Of a stretch of DNA of 64,000 bases, positions 18,176-26,471 are shown piece by piece; the first letter of the stretch is position 1, and the number at the start of each line of letters is the position of its first letter. The notes under the pieces are model-generated. The model was not told the origin of the DNA. It was given only the letters and a program-made list of their open reading frames with translations, and searched no databases. Location: contig JBMFVE010000003.1 in NCBI GenBank assembly GCA_049966155.1, forward strand, positions 186,001 to 250,000. Reading direction: 5' to 3'. A program made the translations under genes and the position numbers. The stretch comes from JBMFVE01 sp049966155. Lineage in GTDB: Bacteria > Bacteroidota > Ignavibacteria > Kryptoniales > JAKASW01.

Positions 18176-19543
18176 ATGAAGAAGTTAACCGATGCTATTA
18201 CACCGTTAATAAAGAAAACGGAAATGGTTCTTTCAGTCGCTGTGTTAAGCGGCGTGATTTTATTCATTTCAAACTCTAACGTTTATTCAATTCCAAGCTA
18301 TGCTCGCCAAACCGGTCTGGCTTGCAGTTCATGCCACTACAACTTCCCGCAGCTAACTCCGTTTGGACGGTTGTTCAAACTGAATGGTTATACCATGGCG
18401 GGGGCGCCGACGTTGGTCTCAGCTCATGATGAGGAAAAGAATATGGAAATTTTAAGCAACTTTCCATTATCCGCAATGGTGATGACGTCTTATAGTAAGG
18501 TCAGCATGGCAACTCCAGGGACTGAGGCGAGTTCTACTCAATTTCCACAGCAGTTGAGTTTGTTTTTAGCTGGCGAGCTGGCTCCAAAAATAGGATCCTA
18601 TATACAGCTTACGTACGACCCAACTTCAGGGACAATTGGGATGGATATGGCAGATTTCAGGTATGCCGACCATACACTTGTCGGGGGGAAGGACTTTCTG
18701 TATGGAATCACCCTGAATAACAATCCAACTATGCAAGATGTTTGGAATACAACTCCTGCCTGGGGATTTCCGTACATAGCATCTTCATCTGCACCATCGC
18801 CAAGCTGGACACCAATTCTTGATAATGCAATGGCGGGGAATGTGCTTGGGCTCGGCATATACGGTCTATATGATAATCTGGTCTATGCGGAAATAAGCGC
18901 TTACCATTCTGCAATTCAGGGAGTGCCATATCCAGCGGATTCAGCATGGGTCAATAACATAAAGGGTGTAGCACCGTACTGGAGGGTTGCACTTCAGCAT
19001 GACTGGGGTAAGCAATATCTTGAAGTCGGGACTTTTGGTTTTGCATCTAACTTATTCCCTGCAGGAATTAGCGGCCCATATAATAAATACACCGATATTG
19101 GTTTCGATGCTCAGTATGAAAAATTGCTTGGCAGTGGAGAACTGATTGCACATGCAAGTTATATAACCGAAAAGCAAAACCTTGACGCAACGTTTGCTGC
19201 GGGCGGTTCCAGCTCTAACAACCTTACACTCAATACCTTTAAGGTTGATGCAAACTATAATTTCCCATCCATGTTTGCTTTAGCTCTCGGTTATATGGCC
19301 ACAACAGGAACCACAGATGCGGTATTTTACTCACCGGCCGCTGTTAGCGGAAGTGCAACGGGATCTCCAAATAGCAGTGCCATAACAGCTCAAGTTTCAT
19401 TTATTCCATGGTTGAACACTCAAATTATTCTACAATATGTTGCTTACACAAAATTTAACGGCGCATCCACAAATTATGACGGTTCTGGCAGGAATGCGTC
19501 GGATAACAACACTCTTTACCTTGCAACGTGGTTTGCATTTTGA
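18176..19543 (+). CDS. Cyc2-like fused monohaem cytochrome-porin (outer membrane)
   Basis: 455 residues. A long signal-like segment (about 16-38) is followed at once by the motif ARQTGLACSSCH, with haem-binding C50, C53 and H54, then FPQLTPFGRLFKLNGYTM. The rest is an alternating-hydrophobic, aromatic-rich beta-barrel ending in phenylalanine (LATWFAF). A CxxCH plug with the FGRxFK-x-x-GYTM signature fused to a barrel is the layout of Cyc2, the outer-membrane Fe(II)-oxidising cytochrome-porin, and of broader uncharacterised relatives. Only one haem site is present. A good ribosome site (TTGGAGG) precedes the ATG. The position upstream of periplasmic cytochromes and a quinone module fits a transfer role across the outer membrane. 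The substrate is not determined; iron oxidation is a hypothesis. Confidence 0.8.
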   Translation: MKKLTDAITPLIKKTEMVLSVAVLSGVILFISNSNVYSIPSYARQTGLACSSCHYNFPQLTPFGRLFKLNGYTMAGAPTLVSAHDEEKNMEILSNFPLSAMVMTSYSKVSMATPGTEASSTQFPQQLSLFLAGELAPKIGSYIQLTYDPTSGTIGMDMADFRYADHTLVGGKDFLYGITLNNNPTMQDVWNTTPAWGFPYIASSSAPSPSWTPILDNAMAGNVLGLGIYGLYDNLVYAEISAYHSAIQGVPYPADSAWVNNIKGVAPYWRVALQHDWGKQYLEVGTFGFASNLFPAGISGPYNKYTDIGFDAQYEKLLGSGELIAHASYITEKQNLDATFAAGGSSSNNLTLNTFKVDANYNFPSMFALALGYMATTGTTDAVFYSPAAVSGSATGSPNSSAITAQVSFIPWLNTQIILQYVAYTKFNGASTNYDGSGRNASDNNTLYLATWFAF

Positions 19544-19557
19544 AAATGGAGAAAAGT

Positions 19558-20025
19558 ATGAAAACGAGATTGCCTGTAACTATAGCTTTCCTTGCCATTA
19601 TTCTCAGCTTTATGGGATTTGAAGTCATTAGCAGTCTACCCGCACCAAACCCGGCACCGTTTCTTTCTTATCAGCAAAAAAAAGAAAATGTAGACAACGG
19701 GATAGGACCAATAAAGGAATTAAAGCTCTCACCAAAGATCGACAAGAATCTGGTAGAGGAAGGAAGTTCAATTTTCTATTCAAAGTGTTATTTATGTCAT
19801 GACGTCGATCAAACAAAGCTTGCACCGCCGCTCAGGGGTGTGGCGAAAAAGCTAACACCGGTGTTTATTATGAACTATCTTTTGAATACCGCTGAGATGC
19901 AGGAAAAAGACCCGATAATTAAAAATCTACTCAAAGAATATTCAAATGTACCAAAGATGCCTAATCAGCAGTTGACCAGACAGCAGGCTCGCGCAGTGCT
20001 TGAATTTCTTAGAACCATTGAATGA
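19558..20025 (+). CDS. Monohaem c-type cytochrome, class I-like
   Basis: 155 residues: an N-terminal signal/anchor (about 5-27), a proline-rich linker, and one haem site CYLCH (C77, C80, H81). A likely distal ligand is M134 in VPKMPNQQLT, followed by the C-terminal helix QARAVLEFLRTIE typical of class I cytochromes. It is probably a periplasmic or lipid-anchored electron shuttle between the upstream haem-porin and the downstream complex. The ATG at 19558 has GGAGAAAAG just upstream; an ATG at 19546 is a possible alternative. A strong hairpin follows the stop (20031-20057). Confidence 0.85.
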   Translation: MKTRLPVTIAFLAIILSFMGFEVISSLPAPNPAPFLSYQQKKENVDNGIGPIKELKLSPKIDKNLVEEGSSIFYSKCYLCHDVDQTKLAPPLRGVAKKLTPVFIMNYLLNTAEMQEKDPIIKNLLKEYSNVPKMPNQQLTRQQARAVLEFLRTIE

Positions 20026-20030
20026 AAAGC

Positions 20031-20057
20031 TGGGGTTCCGTTTAAAACGGAACCCCA
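20031..20057 (+). repeat. Near-perfect 13-bp inverted repeat (intercistronic hairpin)
   Basis: TGGGGTTCCGTTT, a single A, then AAACGGAACCCCA. It lies 5 bp after the monohaem cytochrome stop and 23 bp before the pentahaem cytochrome ATG. The next bases are ATACAATATT, without a T-run, so it is more likely an mRNA processing or stability element or a weak attenuator than an intrinsic terminator. It also argues that the pentahaem gene starts at 20081 and not further upstream. Confidence 0.75.
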
Positions 20058-20080
20058 ATACAATATTGAGCGGATTTGTT

Positions 20081-20590
20081 ATGAAAAAAATTCTTTTAGT
20101 CCTGACTACAGCAGCTGGATTTGTTACAGGTGTTTTCCTGGTAGGCAAAATCATAGATAACAGGGATCGAGTCGTTCAACCAATAGATTTCAGCCATGCT
20201 GTGCATGCCGGGAAATTCAAAATCCCCTGTATGGCATGTCATCAGCATGTTCTTACAGGTGCCCGAGCGGGTATACCTAACATAGAAGTCTGCAGTGCAT
20301 GTCATTTTACTCCGTTAAAAGGAACCCCAGAAGAGAAGCTTGTATATGACTACGTTACAGAACACAAGCAAATACCATGGTACTCAATTTACTACGTCCC
20401 GGACTATGCTTACTTTTCGCACCGAAGGCATGTTGGTATAGGAAAGATTGAATGTAAGGAGTGCCACGGCAATGTGGCAACGCTCACATCACCACCTTCC
20501 AAGCAGTTTCTTCAGATCAAGATGAATAACTGCTTGAATTGTCATACTGAAAACCATATCACTACAGATTGTTCACATTGCCACAGATGA
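20081..20590 (+). CDS. Membrane-anchored pentahaem cytochrome c (QrcA/ActA-like)
   Basis: 169 residues with an N-terminal membrane anchor (about 4-24) and five CxxCH sites at C50, C71, C125, C151 and C164 (CMACH, CSACH, CKECH, CLNCH, CSHCH). Extra histidines (FSHAVH, FSHRRHVG) are probable distal ligands, as in cytochrome c7-type folds. A small multihaem anchored cytochrome preceding MopB, four-cluster ferredoxin and NrfD genes matches QrcA or the ActA subunit of Alternative Complex III; it would exchange electrons with periplasmic carriers. The ATG at 20081 was chosen because the upstream in-frame extension runs through the hairpin and the previous gene. Confidence 0.88.
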   Translation: MKKILLVLTTAAGFVTGVFLVGKIIDNRDRVVQPIDFSHAVHAGKFKIPCMACHQHVLTGARAGIPNIEVCSACHFTPLKGTPEEKLVYDYVTEHKQIPWYSIYYVPDYAYFSHRRHVGIGKIECKECHGNVATLTSPPSKQFLQIKMNNCLNCHTENHITTDCSHCHR

Positions 20591-20643
20591 AAATTATCAC
20601 CAAAAATATTTCTCTGACATCGATTTGTTTTGGAGATTAGAGA

Positions 20644-22803
20644 ATGCATATAAATAGGCGCGACTTTGTAAAATTGCTTGGCGGTTCATTAATCGGATTT
20701 GCGGCAGGTGGCGCTGGTGAAGCACTTTTTAAGCTTCCCAATGCCATACTTCCGATTTTGTATAATGGTCCGAAGACGGAAACGTGGAAACTTACTACCT
20801 GTGCAAAATGCCCGGGTGCCTGTGGTCTTCGAATCCGTTTAATCGATGGTTTACCTGTCCAGGCCTTCGGAAACCCTCTTTCACCGGTAAACAAAGGCGG
20901 TGTCTGTCCAATGGGCCTGACATCTGTCGAAAGTCTCTACCATCCGGATAGAATCATGTCCCCGATGAAAAAGGTCAACGGAAAATTTCAGGAAATATCC
21001 TACGCTGATGCTTATGGTGCCATTGCTTCAGAACTTCGTAAGGTTGTTGGGCATGGAGACAAGAACAGCATCGCATTCATAGCCCAGACAGAGTCTCTTT
21101 TTATGGCGAACTTAATTCAAAAGTTCATGGATAGCATTGGCTCCGGAAAATTGGTTATAGATAATTTTGCTGCCAAATCTCGACTGCCCTATGAGGATCT
21201 GAAGATGGACTATCCTGATTTTATTGATTTTGACCATATTGACTACCTGTTAAACTTTGGTTCGCAGATGACCGAGGTTTCTGAAAGTCCGCTATTCTTC
21301 TCCCGTGCGGTCAATAGCTTAAGAGAAAGAAAGGGTAAGCTGGTTACTATTGCTCCAAAACTCACTCCGAGCGCCTTTAAAGCAAGTCGATGGATACCCG
21401 CAATGCCTCGAGATTTTGCCGATGTTGCGCTGGCAATTGCATTTGTTATAATCAGCGACGGAACATACGACAAGATGTTTGTACAGAATCACTTCAGGAA
21501 TTTTGAAACATTTCGAAAGCTGGTTCTCGAGAACTACACGCCTTTTGCTGTCCAAGCCAGAGTTGGTGTGGATGCAGAGCAGATTATTTCTACTGCAAGA
21601 GAGTTTGCAAATGCCGGGGCTCCAGCTGCATATTTTGATGAGACAATTTTACATTCTTCAAATGGGTTGAAAAATGCCCATGCAATCATTGCACTCAATG
21701 CGTTAAAAGGATTCGCGGGTTTTGGAAAAATAAATGAGGCTGGACTGAAGGATCCCGGAATCGAGATGAGTCAGGAAGGCAGAAATACCTGGAATAAGAA
21801 CGATTTGATTGAAAGGTCGGATACGGGTGTTCTGTTGATTTACAGGAGCAACTTCATCTTTAACTCACCCAATGCAGAAGAATTTCGCAAAGCTCTTTCC
21901 AGGATTCCGCTTGTCGTAAGTTTCTCGCCTTTTATAGATGAGACAAGTGAGCTGGCAGATTTGATAATTCCGGATCACGATGATCTTGAGAAACTTGATA
22001 TGCAATTCAGCACAGCAATTGGTAATCCTGTTGTCAGTGTGCAACAGCCAGTGGTGAAGCCATTTTATTCTACAGTGCATACAGGTGATGTCATCGTGTC
22101 TCTCATTGGTGATTTAAATCTGCAAGAAAACTGGAAGTACAGGAACTATAAGGATTATCTCCAGGCAATGATTAAACCCATTTATGATCGCGGAACTGGA
22201 ATGCTGATGAGTCAAAAGAAACCAACTGGAATAGAAAGGAGTCTGCATAAGGCGGGCTGGCAATTGGTTCCATATTCAGACTTTGAAGATTTCTGGCAAC
22301 AGCTCCTTCGTTATGGCGGCTGGTGGGATCCTTTTCCCAAGATTGTTGGGTATACCCCTCAAGTTGCGCTGGAAATCGATCAGCTGGAGGATAATAAAAA
22401 AAGAAGGCAGCAGACTCTTGATGGCCAACTTCGATTAAACATTTTCTTAAAGAATTTCGATTACAAAGGAAATTTGCTGAGAAATCCTGTCCTTACAGAG
22501 CAGTTTGGAATGGATCACGACGTGTATTATACCACATGGGTTGAAGTTAATCCTGAAACTGCAAAAAGACTTTCGATACCTGACAGGAGTATGGTAAAAA
22601 TTAAAACTGCTAAAGGTGATTTTGAAGCGATTGCTTTACACAGTCCTACTACAATGCCTCAGAATGTTGACGTACCATTTGGCCTGGGACACACTGCTGC
22701 GGGAAAGCAGCTGGGTACTAATCCCATTCATTATTCTGATAACGTATTTGATGACCAAACCGGGGAGCCTTCATATTCTGAGACTTTAGTAAAGATCTTT
22801 TAA
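20644..22803 (+). CDS. MopB-superfamily iron-sulfur subunit (QrcB / ActB1 / PsrA-like), Tat-exported
   Basis: 719 residues. A Tat signal NRRDFVKLLGG opens the protein. One [4Fe-4S] site follows (C53, C56, C60, C88: CAKCPGAC then GGVCPMG), then molybdopterin-oxidoreductase-like domains and a C-terminal dinucleotide-binding-type barrel (WVEVNPETAKRL). It belongs to the complex iron-sulfur molybdoenzyme superfamily; in Qrc and ACIII this subunit has lost the Mo cofactor, and whether Mo is bound here cannot be read with confidence. It should face the periplasm with the downstream ferredoxin subunit carried along. An ATG with GGAG upstream, 53 bp after the pentahaem gene. Confidence 0.88.
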   Translation: MHINRRDFVKLLGGSLIGFAAGGAGEALFKLPNAILPILYNGPKTETWKLTTCAKCPGACGLRIRLIDGLPVQAFGNPLSPVNKGGVCPMGLTSVESLYHPDRIMSPMKKVNGKFQEISYADAYGAIASELRKVVGHGDKNSIAFIAQTESLFMANLIQKFMDSIGSGKLVIDNFAAKSRLPYEDLKMDYPDFIDFDHIDYLLNFGSQMTEVSESPLFFSRAVNSLRERKGKLVTIAPKLTPSAFKASRWIPAMPRDFADVALAIAFVIISDGTYDKMFVQNHFRNFETFRKLVLENYTPFAVQARVGVDAEQIISTAREFANAGAPAAYFDETILHSSNGLKNAHAIIALNALKGFAGFGKINEAGLKDPGIEMSQEGRNTWNKNDLIERSDTGVLLIYRSNFIFNSPNAEEFRKALSRIPLVVSFSPFIDETSELADLIIPDHDDLEKLDMQFSTAIGNPVVSVQQPVVKPFYSTVHTGDVIVSLIGDLNLQENWKYRNYKDYLQAMIKPIYDRGTGMLMSQKKPTGIERSLHKAGWQLVPYSDFEDFWQQLLRYGGWWDPFPKIVGYTPQVALEIDQLEDNKKRRQQTLDGQLRLNIFLKNFDYKGNLLRNPVLTEQFGMDHDVYYTTWVEVNPETAKRLSIPDRSMVKIKTAKGDFEAIALHSPTTMPQNVDVPFGLGHTAAGKQLGTNPIHYSDNVFDDQTGEPSYSETLVKIF

Positions 22804-22843
22804 ACAATTACTGTGAAATTTTACAAAACGCAGAGGGAATCTT

Positions 22844-23539
22844 ATGCCTAGATACGGAATGGTGATTGATCTCAATAAATGCACCTCATGTCAGGCATGC
22901 GTCACCGCCTGTAAACTTGAAAACAATGTTCAGATTGTTTCCATTGAAGATGCAATAAATGGGAGGGCGATGTTCTGGATGAAAATGCTGACAATGGAAT
23001 ATCAGGGTGATTATCCAGATGTCAAGCCGAAGGTCCTGCCGAGAAATTGCATGCAGTGCGATGAGCCGCCTTGCATTAAGGTCTGCCCTGTGAGGGCAAC
23101 GTATAAGAGAGATGATGGAATTGTTGCCCAGATATATCCCCAGTGTATTGGCTGCCGTTATTGTATGGCTAACTGTCCATACACTGTAAAAGTTTTCAAT
23201 TGGCACAAAACAGAACAGCCACAGCAAATTGAGAAAAGTTACAACCCTGATGTTTCAGTACGGCCAAAAGGCGTTGTTGAAAAGTGTACATTTTGCGTGC
23301 ACAGGTTACAAATTGCGCAGGAAAAGGCAAAAGCTGAGCATCGAAAACTTAAATCGGAAGATTATGTTCCTGCATGTGTTGAGGTTTGCCCTGTAGGTGC
23401 TATTTCTTTTGGAGACTTAGACGATCCACAGAGCGATGTTTCAAGGGCATCACGTGACTATCGTGCTTTTGAGTTGCTTGAAGAACTCGGCACCATGCCG
23501 AAGGTTCGTTATCTCAATGCAATTGAGTCTGAAGAATAA
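22844..23539 (+). CDS. Four-cluster ferredoxin subunit (QrcC / PsrB / NrfC-like)
   Basis: 231 residues with four cysteine groups: C13/C16/C19/C23 (CTSCQACVTAC); CMQCDEPPCIKVC; CIGCRYCMANC; and CTFC ... CVEVC. This is the DmsB/PsrB/NrfC electron-wire subunit that links the MopB subunit to the membrane subunit. There is no signal peptide of its own, as usual for proteins co-exported with a Tat partner. It sits 40 bp after the MopB gene and 81 bp before the NrfD gene. Confidence 0.93.
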   Translation: MPRYGMVIDLNKCTSCQACVTACKLENNVQIVSIEDAINGRAMFWMKMLTMEYQGDYPDVKPKVLPRNCMQCDEPPCIKVCPVRATYKRDDGIVAQIYPQCIGCRYCMANCPYTVKVFNWHKTEQPQQIEKSYNPDVSVRPKGVVEKCTFCVHRLQIAQEKAKAEHRKLKSEDYVPACVEVCPVGAISFGDLDDPQSDVSRASRDYRAFELLEELGTMPKVRYLNAIESEE

Positions 23540-23620
23540 AGCTCGATAATTGTCCGTGGGTCGATTGTATAGGCTTTATTGTGGCATTTTTTTATTTATA
23601 AAAATTGAGGGCCGGAAATT

Positions 23621-24985
23621 ATGACATATCGAGACCTGCATGATGAAGACGAAACACTGTTCAGGCCAATTTATCAGACTGGAAGAGGATTTTACTTACT
23701 TGCGGCAGTTTTCAGCGCCATACTTTTAACTGGAATCGGGTTGTACGTTCGCCAGTTAGTTTTAGGCCTTGGCGTGACGGGAATGAACGAGCCTGTAACG
23801 TGGGCTTTTTATATCGTGGACTTTGTTTTCTTTATTGGTATCTCTCATGCTGGCACACTCATATCAGCAATCCTGAGATTATCCAGAGCAGAATGGCGCA
23901 GGCCAATCACACGGATGGCTGAGGTGATTACTGGGATTGTGCTTGCTATTGGCGGTCTTCATCCAATAATTGATCTTGGAAGGCCTGATAGGATTTTGCA
24001 TTTGTTTGAGAGAGGAAGGCTGCAATCTCCTTTACTGTGGGATGTAACAAGTATTACAGCGTATTTCACCGCATCGACAATTTATCTTTACCTTCCTTTA
24101 ATTCCGGATATTGCTTTGTTGCGGGACCGCGGTGGCAGGCTGGAAAATCTTTATAAAATTCTTGCATGGGGATATAAAGATACACCCAGGCAAAAGCATA
24201 TACTTGAGAGAGCAATTAACATTTTAATGGTTATGGTTATACCGATAGCTGTTTCGGTTCACACGATAATCGCCTGGATATTTGGAATGACTCTTCAGCC
24301 TGGATGGCACAGTACCATATTTGGGCCCTATTTTGTCGTTGGGGCAATTTATTCTGGAATAGCTGCGCTTCTTATTGTAATGATTGTGTTTAGAAAAGCT
24401 TATCATTTTGAAGATTATTTAAAAGAAATACATTTCCAGTATTTAGGTACTTTGCTTTTGATAATGTCATTGCTCTGGACATATTTCACATTTGCTGAAT
24501 ATCTTACGGCTTTTTATGGACACGAACCCGCAGAGATGAGGGTATTTTTCTATAAATTCAACGGGGGGTATGCACCTTTCTTCTGGTTAATGGTCTTCTG
24601 CAATTTCCTCATACCGGTTGTAATTTTAAGCAACCGAAAGCTAAAAAAACTTCCCGGGATACTTACGGCATCAATAGCTGTGGTGGTTGGAATGTGGCTT
24701 GAAAGGCTTATAATAATAATACCGACGCTTGCCAACCCCCGTCTTCCATATCCCACAGGCGTGTATGTGCCATCAGTAACGGAAATTTCACTTTTTGCAG
24801 CAGCGGTCTCCGCCTTTGCGCTCGGATTCATGGGATTCTCAAAGCTGTTCCCCCTCATCTCTATATGGGAAGTTAAAGAGGGAAGGTTGCAAAGTGTGCA
24901 TGAAGTGTCTACCAGATTGAGAGAATACCTTCCAGGGCACCACGATGAAAGTCAACTTGAGGCTAACCTGAAGGCTGAAATATGA
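23621..24985 (+). CDS. NrfD-family integral membrane subunit (QrcD / ActC-like)
   Basis: 454 residues with about ten predicted membrane helices. The early signature WAFYIVDFVFFIGISHAG and the acidic and aromatic residues in LWTYFTFAEYL are typical of the ActC/QrcD branch, which binds menaquinone and may contribute to charge translocation. A cytoplasmic C-terminal tail of about 45 residues follows the last helix. Together with the preceding three genes it completes a pentahaem cytochrome - MopB - ferredoxin - NrfD complex. ActD, ActE and ActF equivalents of a full ACIII are not recognised as such here. Confidence 0.92.
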   Translation: MTYRDLHDEDETLFRPIYQTGRGFYLLAAVFSAILLTGIGLYVRQLVLGLGVTGMNEPVTWAFYIVDFVFFIGISHAGTLISAILRLSRAEWRRPITRMAEVITGIVLAIGGLHPIIDLGRPDRILHLFERGRLQSPLLWDVTSITAYFTASTIYLYLPLIPDIALLRDRGGRLENLYKILAWGYKDTPRQKHILERAINILMVMVIPIAVSVHTIIAWIFGMTLQPGWHSTIFGPYFVVGAIYSGIAALLIVMIVFRKAYHFEDYLKEIHFQYLGTLLLIMSLLWTYFTFAEYLTAFYGHEPAEMRVFFYKFNGGYAPFFWLMVFCNFLIPVVILSNRKLKKLPGILTASIAVVVGMWLERLIIIIPTLANPRLPYPTGVYVPSVTEISLFAAAVSAFALGFMGFSKLFPLISIWEVKEGRLQSVHEVSTRLREYLPGHHDESQLEANLKAEI

Positions 24986-25034
24986 AACATCAGGCTGCAT
25001 AAATTCAATTTTACTTTTAATGGAGGCTCGAATC

Positions 25035-25259
25035 ATGAAAGAAAGGAAGGTTTATTTTATACAGCTCATCACGCTGTCTTTAAACTGGGTACTTGCTGTA
25101 AGTGTGACCTGGTGGTTTGTTCACCTTGTTAAGGTTGCCCATGAATTAAATGACATGCAAACTGCTTCAATCAGCATCAGCATAATTGCCATCATAATCT
25201 TCTGGGTACTTTCCGGTGTGCTTACATATGTTTTCTTCGGTTTGCATAAAGATGAATAA
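25035..25259 (+). CDS. Small two-helix membrane protein in the respiratory operon
   Basis: 74 residues with two hydrophobic helices (about 12-32 and 42-66) joined by a short polar loop (KVAHELNDMQ). No family is recognised. The ATG at 25035 is preceded by GGAGG at 8 nt, whereas an in-frame ATG at 25020 overlaps that site, so the shorter form is preferred. Tight placement between the NrfD gene and the tandem-haem cytochrome gene suggests an accessory or assembly subunit of the complex; that role is inferred only from position. Confidence 0.65.
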   Translation: MKERKVYFIQLITLSLNWVLAVSVTWWFVHLVKVAHELNDMQTASISISIIAIIIFWVLSGVLTYVFFGLHKDE

Positions 25260-25313
25260 TGTGAGCTCTCAAAGTTTACATTTGGTGATTCCATTAGACA
25301 TGGAGGTTCCAAC

Positions 25314-26471
25314 ATGCTAAAGATTTTTTTTGTTACGATTCCTGCTATAATGATCCTTCTGGGGCCAATTATAATTGCACAAAATCTTCCGCAAAATCCA
25401 ATCGAAGGACGAGAGATATTTGAAAAAAAGGGATGCATGAACTGTCACGCTATAAACGGTGTTGGCGGCAATATTGGTCCTGATTTTGGCAAGCATTTAT
25501 TCGTTGGAGATGAGTTCGATCTTTTTTCAAAGATGTGGAACCATTCTCCCAGAATGTTGCTTCTAATGTCCCGCTCCAGCACAAAAAAACCTGAGTTTAC
25601 CAGCAGGGAATTTGAAAATTTGAGCCATTTTTTGTTTTTTATTCGTTATCTTGGGACGTATGGAAGTGTATCTAAAGGGAAGCGATTGTTTACAAGGAAA
25701 GAATGCGTCCGGTGTCATTCAATTGGACATCCGGTTCCGGGCAAAATACCTCTTGATAGCATGAAAATTTATGCATCTCCTGTACGTCTGGCCCAGGCCA
25801 TGTGGGACCATTCGTTTGAAATGTGGAAGCGGGGCAGGGAGAAAGGGATAAGGTTCCCTACATTTTCCGATAACGAATTTGCTGATCTCGTAGCTTATAT
25901 TCGAGCTACGAGCTCTGTAAAATTAGAGAAAAATATTTATTCATACACGGGGGATCCGGCTGCTGGCGAAAAACTATTTAAGTCAAAAGGTTGCTACTAC
26001 TGTCACGTCGAGAAGCAAATTGGTCCGGATCTAACTAAAACGAACCTGAACCACACCGTCACCCAAATTGCAGGGATAATGTGGAACCACTCAGAAAAAA
26101 TGCTTTTAGCTGCAAAAAGTATGAATAAGCCTTTTCCCGAATTATCCGATGATGAAATGGCTAACTTAATAGCCTATCTGTATTTTGAAAGTTCACCTAA
26201 AACCGAAGGCACGTCATCCAAAGGCAGGAAATTGTTTAAAGAAAAAGGATGTGAGAGCTGTCATCAAATTGGAAACGAGTTGAATGCTCCACTGGTTGAG
26301 AACATTGGTCCATATGATAACGTAGCTCAGTTTCTTGCGGAGCTTTGGAACCACGTGACGCAAATAGAGCAATCAAGCCTTGCTGAAGGGAAGAGACTTC
26401 CTGTTCTTTTACCAAATGACGTAAAATCTTTGTATCTTTTTATAAATGAAAAGGCAAAAAAGGGCAAGTAA
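25314..26471 (+). CDS. Tetrahaem cytochrome c made of four tandem class I-like domains
   Basis: 385 residues with an N-terminal signal/anchor (about 4-22) and four haem sites, CMNCH (41-45), CVRCH (131-135), CYYCH (227-231) and CESCH (313-317), spaced about 85-95 residues. Each unit begins with G-(R/K)-x-(I/L)-F-x-x-(K/R)-(K/E) and carries a W-(N/D)-H motif: MWNHSPRM (74-81), MWDHSFEM (163-170), MWNHSEKM (256-263) and the diverged LWNHVTQI (344-351). The pattern indicates internal duplication; M or H in that motif may be the sixth haem ligand, apparently altered in unit four. It is probably a periplasmic electron wire working with the Qrc-like complex. GGAGG precedes the ATG. Confidence 0.88.
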   Translation: MLKIFFVTIPAIMILLGPIIIAQNLPQNPIEGREIFEKKGCMNCHAINGVGGNIGPDFGKHLFVGDEFDLFSKMWNHSPRMLLLMSRSSTKKPEFTSREFENLSHFLFFIRYLGTYGSVSKGKRLFTRKECVRCHSIGHPVPGKIPLDSMKIYASPVRLAQAMWDHSFEMWKRGREKGIRFPTFSDNEFADLVAYIRATSSVKLEKNIYSYTGDPAAGEKLFKSKGCYYCHVEKQIGPDLTKTNLNHTVTQIAGIMWNHSEKMLLAAKSMNKPFPELSDDEMANLIAYLYFESSPKTEGTSSKGRKLFKEKGCESCHQIGNELNAPLVENIGPYDNVAQFLAELWNHVTQIEQSSLAEGKRLPVLLPNDVKSLYLFINEKAKKGK

